From a virus: DNA of 25,073 bases. Where the stretch lies: the IMG/VR virus record IMGVR_UViG_3300025655_000267, positions 1 through 25,073 of that record; one strand, 5' to 3'. Shown here piece after piece: positions 21,301-25,073 of this stretch. The notes below the pieces were generated by a model. The model was given only the letters and a program-made list of their open reading frames with translations. It did not search any database and was not told where the DNA came from. Position 1 is the stretch's first letter; each line of letters starts with the position of its first letter. The translations under genes and the position numbers were made by a program.

Positions 21301-22452
21301 GCCCGGCTGCCGAGTGGTAGTGGTCGAGCCAGACAAGGAGCCCGTGCCCATGGCGATGTTCGCGAGGAACTGCGCCACTTGGAAGGGGTAGGAAAGGCCT
21401 TGCAGGTACTGGTTGTAGAGGGCCTGCAAGCCTGCCTGCTGAGTCTGCTGAGCCGCCTGACCGGCGCCAAGCTGAGCCTGAGCCCCTTGCAGAGCGGCCC
21501 CCTGAGCCCCTGCGCCGATTCCGGCGAGTTGCTGCGCGGTACCCGCCCCCATGCCATAGAGGCCCTGTCCGAGACCCTGCTGAGCCTGTGCGGCCTGTAG
21601 GGCCTGCTGGTATTGCTGCTGGCCAAGGCCTTGGTAGGCCTGACCGAGTCCCATACCCATGCCATATTGCTGCTGGGCGAGGCTGCCGAGTTGTCCGGCT
21701 GCCGCCAATTGTGCCGCCCTGTTCGCCTGAGCGGCCCCCAGACCGAGTTGCTGCTGTTGTTGGGCCGTCTGCAGGGCCTGCTGGTAACCGCCGCTGAAAA
21801 GGTTCGAGAGGACGTTACCGCGAGCCAGTTCCTGCTCACGGCCAAGGTTTGCCGCCGCAATACCCGCACGGTCTCCGCCAAAGGCGCCAGATCGAATGGC
21901 GGACCCGAGTTGCCCAGCCTGAGCAAGCTCAGACTCTCGGCGCATCAGATCCATGGTGCTACCGGCGACCGTCCCCAAGAAGGGGTTCATGTACTGCCCG
22001 ATTTGCTGGGCGCCAAGCTGGCCGGGCGTGACCGCCCCTGCGGCCCCTCCAGTCAGGGCGAGCGCTGCCTGCTGAGCAGGTTGGGCGGCCCCATAGGCGC
22101 CCCCAAAAGTCTGTCCAGCCTGCGTTCCAAGGGCGGCGCCAATATCCTGCCCCGCCGCAATATTTTGAGCGCCTGCCATATAAAAGGGCATGGCAGCCTG
22201 TTGGGCTCCGGCAAGTTGATATTGGGCGCCTGTGAAATAAGGCTGCGCTAATCCGGCAGCTTGATTGACGTTATAGATACCCGCCTGTTGGGTGGGAGTT
22301 AAGGGGGCGACAAAAGCTTCAGGGGCGAAGGAGTAAGGCTGGAATCCTTGCCCAGCAACCTGCTCGGCACGCGCATTAACGGCGTTATAACGAGCCAAAA
22401 CCTCTGGTGGGATTTGGACCGTTTGACTTGAGGTTGTACTTTTGCCGCCCAT
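18310..22452 (-). CDS. Very large virion protein with two internal S74-like chaperone segments
   Basis: A 1380-residue protein. Residues about 30-380 are very Gln/Ala/Gly-rich (QQQQQLGLG, AQAQQGLGQGL). At about 387-450 comes SDKRLKEDVREVGKTNDGQPIYAFKYKGEP...LGLMAQDVEKVKPEAV, the pattern of the Peptidase S74 intramolecular chaperone. A second copy, SDRRTKKNVRKVGELHDGQPVYSFQY, lies at about 547-580 but is truncated. Low-complexity Pro/Ala/Gly stretches follow to about residue 950, and then a helical C-terminal part to res 1380. Internal S74-like segments occur in virion proteins of many environmental podoviruses. As it precedes the transglycosylase protein, it is likely an internal virion or ejection protein. 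Function is inferred from position and length only. The start has GGGAG about nine bases before the ATG. Confidence 0.78.
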   Translation of the reverse strand: MGGKSTTSSQTVQIPPEVLARYNAVNARAEQVAGQGFQPYSFAPEAFVAPLTPTQQAGIYNVNQAAGLAQPYFTGAQYQLAGAQQAAMPFYMAGAQNIAAGQDIGAALGTQAGQTFGGAYGAAQPAQQAALALTGGAAGAVTPGQLGAQQIGQYMNPFLGTVAGSTMDLMRRESELAQAGQLGSAIRSGAFGGDRAGIAAANLGREQELARGNVLSNLFSGGYQQALQTAQQQQQLGLGAAQANRAAQLAAAGQLGSLAQQQYGMGMGLGQAYQGLGQQQYQQALQAAQAQQGLGQGLYGMGAGTAQQLAGIGAGAQGAALQGAQAQLGAGQAAQQTQQAGLQALYNQYLQGLSYPFQVAQFLANIAMGTGSLSGSTTTTRQPGGFFSDKRLKEDVREVGKTNDGQPIYAFKYKGEPRTQLGLMAQDVEKVKPEAVGEMGGFKTVDYAKATEDAARKRALGGPADPEAEERKRKAEAAVAEASKPMTPPAGAPPVGAAKVDLPEQKGIEIPQENKAAPKLEAPGGVSAKDPSLEQAAQLATIVATIASMSDRRTKKNVRKVGELHDGQPVYSFQYKETAKKALGGAMGGAVSQDDAYQGFQAGGSPGLAGPSDMAALLAAQAQMFGPYSQAGLYGAAPGGLPGGGGGYVPQGTLPVSSLVTAGALPEPPSVLDTLEQSARIGEAGANVYKKYQEYQKRKQQREAESAPPPATPTSSIVGPRASGGEVMPYEQKIQGPKLDIPTDLQSFEMAKPGQLPEQESDLDKASQILDILSSAQSIAGKALGGGARHGYQTDGSVRENRGATGRWGRGASGSFEEEGFFDRIARTLREIPQDMQRYASGDYEVRRPGLAPPTQRDAVAAASAPGTTGTTPEPVAAPPPASVAATPPAAPAADAAALGAAQATPPPPATSLGLSGMAAGAQLPAFVQPPAGLGGLPMPPPQRVLPTRGERIGQAFGDLRTTFSKPENLIPLLSGIAAMGTAPTYLPGVALAAGLGAATKSYTDIRKQLADIEKTQADTQQTRVLTGAEAQTIPQNAIFVRAGITYVMLADGNVVTLSQWHKMGKPPTAGAAQASGIIKNLPGAEPISGASVSAATTLASPQEATVSGKAPETQGDKAVKSYGWSPSISETNIAKAREDSDALLAMPETVRNQFIAKSVADEEAIFAGASTAAEAGTSLNQLARQISALDGPLDPGPLNQMKTTVAAYLNDLMDTAGVPQQFRILPEDVDRSIIANKLATALQFEGVQAAGQRAVQALDQIAAAIPGPGMPKEAALEIIGNMYIDKQKQLDLARYLEEYKNLAEMPGMYKSAQAQLAFRTDYNDQFYERQRQRLNDILRAKDPETGKTLIDDILLGSVDPRQLDEELGMPGFSRYFFNR

Positions 22453-22455
22453 GAA

Positions 22456-22974
22456 TCAATGCTCCCTTCTGTTTTCCTTTCCGGTTTTTGCTCCGTACAG
22501 GAAGAAAGCGCCGCTCGGCTTTCCAAACTGGCGCTCATACATGCGAACTTTGGCCTCAGTGCGGCTATTGGACAATACACCAATGATAAGCGGTATTCCA
22601 AGCGTGTCAGCAACTCGTTTGCTGAATTCGCAAAGTTTACGCGCTCTGCCGCCTTTTGCATTACGAAAATCGGGGTGGATGAAAATGGCTTTTTCTTCCA
22701 CTACGTAATCATCGGCATACCACATTGTGCCGATTCTCAACAAAACAACGCCTTCGATTTTATCGTTTGGCTTGCCGATCAAACCCACAATGCCGTAGTT
22801 AAAGCATAGGGCTGGGTAAATCTCTGCGGCTAGTTTGGCAGGGTTAGGATTCAAAAACCCGTTTTCATCACAAGCCAAAGTAGCAATTTGCATGATCTCA
22901 TCGAGATCCTCGGGGCGTCCTGCCCGAATGCGTAGTCCTTCGGAATCAACTTCAATATTCTTGATGTCTTTCAT
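22456..22974 (-). CDS. GNAT-family acetyltransferase
   Basis: A 172-residue protein starting at the ATG at 22974, with AAGGA upstream; a TTG at 22980 overlaps the previous stop. Residues about 13-24 (IRAGRPEDLDEI) are the typical GNAT opening. The acetyl-CoA-binding strand-loop-helix is seen as KAIFIHPDFRNAKGGRARKLCEF (Q/R-x-x-G-x-G/A variant RNAKGGRA, about res 105-125). LSNSRTEAKVRMYERQFGKPSG at the end matches the C-terminal AR..Y...GF region. It lies inside the structural operon, three bases before the 1380-aa gene. The substrate is unknown; it may acetylate a virion or host protein. Confidence 0.85.
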   Translation of the reverse strand: MKDIKNIEVDSEGLRIRAGRPEDLDEIMQIATLACDENGFLNPNPAKLAAEIYPALCFNYGIVGLIGKPNDKIEGVVLLRIGTMWYADDYVVEEKAIFIHPDFRNAKGGRARKLCEFSKRVADTLGIPLIIGVLSNSRTEAKVRMYERQFGKPSGAFFLYGAKTGKENRREH

Positions 22975-22976
22975 TT

Positions 22977-23687
22977 TCAATCCTTTTTAGGGCCGGGTAG
23001 TTTTTGAAGCGTTTGAATGGTTTTCTTTCGATATGATTTGACGAATTCATCTAACACGCGATGGCCGAGTTCCAAGTCTCCCTCGCCTACCATGCGCACT
23101 TGCTCAGGCGACACAACATATTCTCCGCCAGCCGCTACGATGGGGACTGCCTCTGCTTCGCCGCCTGCGGCTTTCATGCTCGGCATTTCGGCTCCGTAGG
23201 GACCCCCCTTGCCGCCATAAGGCGTGCCTGAGGTTTGAATGCTTGTCGGGCTGCCATAAGGGATATCTCCCTTTCCCCCATACGGCATGCCCCCAAAGAT
23301 AATTTTCATTTGCTTAAATCCAGCCATGGTATTCCCCTCACCCATGGCGCTTACGATATCCGCCGGAATGACATAGGAACCACTGGGGACATGCATGGGC
23401 AGATGGTCTGTCCTGCCCGCAACGTGACTGTGAATTGGACCAGTATGCAGCTTAGTCACGGGCGCCTTGACTGCAGGCGAGAGAGGCTTTTTTTCTTTTT
23501 TCATAGGCTGGAATAGGCCGCCTGCGGTCGTCGTTTCGACCTCATAACCTTGGCCGCCCAAAGCTCTTGTCTTGCGCGCCGTATCGAGGGCTGCAGCAAT
23601 GGCCTGCTTTTGCGGATGGCCAGCACGCATCATCTCGCTAATATTGCCGCTGATGGTTTTTTGAGATTTTCCTTTTTTAAGTGGCAT
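22977..23687 (-). CDS. Phage structural protein, unknown role
   Basis: A 236-residue protein. It begins with MPLKKGKSQKTISGNISEMMRAGHPQKQAIAAAL (split), a helix seen at the start of many phage virion-associated proteins. The centre is HTGPIHSHVAGRTDHLPMHVPSGSYVIPADIVSAMGEGNTMAG, followed by repeated PYGGKG units (MPYGGKGDIPYGS, TPYGGKGGPYGAE). It ends with GGEYVVSPEQVRMVG...GHRVLDEFVKSYRKK. I recognise the block order from environmental podovirus and siphovirus genomes, but its function is not known to me. Spacing to the next genes is 2 bp on each side. Confidence 0.75.
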   Translation of the reverse strand: MPLKKGKSQKTISGNISEMMRAGHPQKQAIAAALDTARKTRALGGQGYEVETTTAGGLFQPMKKEKKPLSPAVKAPVTKLHTGPIHSHVAGRTDHLPMHVPSGSYVIPADIVSAMGEGNTMAGFKQMKIIFGGMPYGGKGDIPYGSPTSIQTSGTPYGGKGGPYGAEMPSMKAAGGEAEAVPIVAAGGEYVVSPEQVRMVGEGDLELGHRVLDEFVKSYRKKTIQTLQKLPGPKKD

Positions 23688-23689
23688 GA

Positions 23690-24937
23690 TTACACCGTCA
23701 AGTTCCAGTAAGTGATTGCGCCAATGGCATCACCGGTTCCACTAAGAGTTCTAATGCCGAGGGTATAGATATCGCTGGCAGGAGCTAATGAAACCCCCAA
23801 CTGCAAATCCCAGTTGTAAGACAGTATTTCAGAGATAGGGGATGAGCCTTGATTGCTGGCCGCAACATAGCCTTGCTCGCATATATCACCGCCCGTATAC
23901 CCGGTAGCGGCTACATCAAATTCAACCGTTGCGTCAGAAGGAACCGCACTCCAAGAAGGAGAGCCTGTTAAAGTTGGGTTCTTAACAAGAACAAATTCAA
24001 AATCATCTGCAGAGGCTGGGAAAACGTTAAGAGTTCTAGGAAGAACAACGCCGCCGTATCCCGTCGCGGCAAGGCGGATAGAAATTAGAGGCACGAATGT
24101 TGTGCCAAGGCCGGTTAAAGATGTTGACCTTCTTGCTACCTGAGGTTGGGAAATTTGCTCATATCCACCTTCAGAAACAACACTGGAGCAAATTTGTTTT
24201 AGTGTTGCAGCGCCGCCAATAGTCCCTGTTGTTGTGATTTCATATCGAACAGGCAAAACGGCAGTTGTCATGTAAACCGTGTTGTTCACGTTCGCATTCT
24301 GAAATGTATGGCAAATAATGTACTGGCCATTAATAATGAAACCGCATCGCACATTGCCTACGCCAAGCCATTCCATGTCAGTCCAAAATATTTGAGATTC
24401 AGCCAGATCAAGCGTAATGCCGCTAGGGCCTGTCCCATCTAATTTGTCTCCATTCCAATTTGCTTGCGTCACCGCATTAGCATCACTGGGAGAGCCGCTT
24501 ACAGATGAACGAATGACAAAAGAAACTGTGGTGTCATCCTGTTCTAAAAATATGCCGTTATCAGCATTAAAATATCCTACGCGCTGACGCAAGTTCTCTT
24601 CGGCTTCAGCCATGACAAAAGTGGCAAGAACAAGAAGCCCTTTGCCGGGCTGGTAAGGCATCACCCGAAAACTTTGACGGACAGCCGAATCACCAGAGGC
24701 GGTCGTTACGTTTAAATTGACAGCCGCTTCATCTGCAGTGAACGTAATCGTGGCGCTGCCCGCAAGAGATTCTGAAAATTGGGCGTCTTTTACAAACCTA
24801 TTTTTGCTATCAAAAATAGTGTAAGGCTGGCTTACTCTAAGCCTTCCAAAAGCATCAACCGTAGGGCCGCCAAACTGCGTGTACTGAGCATTGGAAGTAG
24901 ATGACCCAATCGGTGGAAATAACGAAATCGTGCTCAT
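23690..24937 (-). CDS. Phage structural/tail-associated protein
   Basis: A 415-residue beta-rich protein starting at the ATG at 24937, with GGAGG nine bases upstream. A longer open frame to 25033 overlaps the previous gene and lacks a ribosome site. It opens MSTISLFPPIGSSTSNAQYTQ, then DAFGRLRVSQPYTIFDSKNRF (split), a segment common in marine and freshwater phage structural proteins. Thr/Ser/Val strands, an aromatic-rich middle and a C-terminal GAITYWNL follow. It lacks any enzyme motif. It is likely a tail or surface protein made before the ejection proteins. Confidence 0.75.
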   Translation of the reverse strand: MSTISLFPPIGSSTSNAQYTQFGGPTVDAFGRLRVSQPYTIFDSKNRFVKDAQFSESLAGSATITFTADEAAVNLNVTTASGDSAVRQSFRVMPYQPGKGLLVLATFVMAEAEENLRQRVGYFNADNGIFLEQDDTTVSFVIRSSVSGSPSDANAVTQANWNGDKLDGTGPSGITLDLAESQIFWTDMEWLGVGNVRCGFIINGQYIICHTFQNANVNNTVYMTTAVLPVRYEITTTGTIGGAATLKQICSSVVSEGGYEQISQPQVARRSTSLTGLGTTFVPLISIRLAATGYGGVVLPRTLNVFPASADDFEFVLVKNPTLTGSPSWSAVPSDATVEFDVAATGYTGGDICEQGYVAASNQGSSPISEILSYNWDLQLGVSLAPASDIYTLGIRTLSGTGDAIGAITYWNLTV

Positions 24938-25073
24938 ACGATCAAGCCTCCAGAGGCCGTGATCGTGCAGCCTGTAGTCGACCCTTGAACCTGAATAGTA
25001 GTGCCGAATGACATCGCGATGGCGCCAGTCCACTGCATCGTGCTGTAGCCGGGTAGTGCAGCATTATAAAAAA
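24934..25073 (-). CDS. C-terminal end of a structural gene, cut by window edge
   Basis: An open frame enters from the right edge and ends in TGA at 24934-24936, overlapping the next ATG (ATGA). The last 45 residues include ALPGYSTMQWTGAIAMSFG and GSTTGCTITASGGLIV. This is a Gly/Thr/Ser/Ala-rich, beta-type end like those of phage surface or fibre-like structural proteins. The start lies outside the window, so its identity is unknown. Confidence 0.6.
   Translation of the reverse strand, partial: FYNAALPGYSTMQWTGAIAMSFGTTIQVQGSTTGCTITASGGLIV

Noticed and set aside
21072-21926. 284-codon minus-strand frame within the 1380-aa virion gene
   Set aside because: It runs in another frame on the same strand as the virion gene, and its Arg/Ser-rich product is typical of a GC-rich shadow of Gln/Ala repeats.
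18310-22452. Naming the 1380-aa protein a tailspike or endosialidase because of its S74-like segments
   Set aside because: The segments are internal, no sialidase or beta-helix spike domain is visible, and the gene sits in the ejection-protein position.
1-25073. CRISPR array, tRNA genes, insertion sequences, integrase or lysogeny repressor
   Set aside because: No regularly spaced direct repeats, cloverleaf with T-loop, transposase or integrase motifs, or CI-type repressor was seen on either strand. The two small HTH proteins are too short to assign as repressors.

Overview
The window is a contiguous, gene-dense piece of a tailed double-stranded DNA phage genome. The architecture looks podovirus-like: a run of long virion proteins, one with a lytic transglycosylase domain, followed by fibre, adhesin, holin and endolysin genes. 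The host is probably a Gram-negative, proteobacterium-like cell. The reasons are AGGAG-type ribosome sites, a secreted MKK-type signal peptide, a YodC-like protein, and a GH108 muramidase paired with a 3TM holin. No integrase, repressor, tRNA or CRISPR array was seen, so nothing here indicates a temperate lifestyle.

Layout. (1) 1-6659, minus strand: a leftward operon of mostly small, overlapping genes. From right to left it holds an OB-like conserved phage protein, several short conserved phage proteins, two tiny membrane proteins, a secreted protein, small HTH-like proteins, a TAGT-like glycosyltransferase with a small partner, a RuvC-like resolvase and, cut by the left edge, a primase-polymerase (PrimPol). 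(2) 6660-6840: a divergent control region with a good leftward sigma70-type promoter. (3) 6841-12325, plus strand: a rightward operon of small early-type proteins ending in a replication/recombination group (PD-(D/E)XK nuclease, probable ssDNA-binding protein, DUF6378-like protein). (4) 12250-25073, minus strand: the structural and lysis operon. Read from right to left it has structural proteins, a GNAT acetyltransferase, a 1380-aa virion protein, a 789-aa transglycosylase virion protein, a tail fibre, two glycine-rich adhesin-like proteins, the holin and the endolysin. It meets the rightward operon tail-to-tail with a 76-bp coding overlap.

How the parts work together. PrimPol, RuvC, the Cas4/RecB-like nuclease and the SSB-like protein together make a DNA replication, recombination and junction-processing set. 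It is split between the two divergent operons, which suggests both are early. The glycosyltransferase pair hints at DNA base hypermodification or another glycosylation. The structural operon delivers a virion that probably cuts peptidoglycan during genome entry and binds its receptor through Gly-rich tips. The cell is then opened by the holin and GH108 endolysin.

Most notable points for follow-up: the TAGT-like glycosyltransferase with its conserved small neighbour; an excess of the palindrome CTCGAG (about 27 by eye, against about 6-7 expected); a family of GGGCGG/CCGCCC hairpins between genes; the 1380-aa protein with two internal S74-like chaperone segments; and an ArdA-like small protein. 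No genuinely new system can be proven from the sequence alone.
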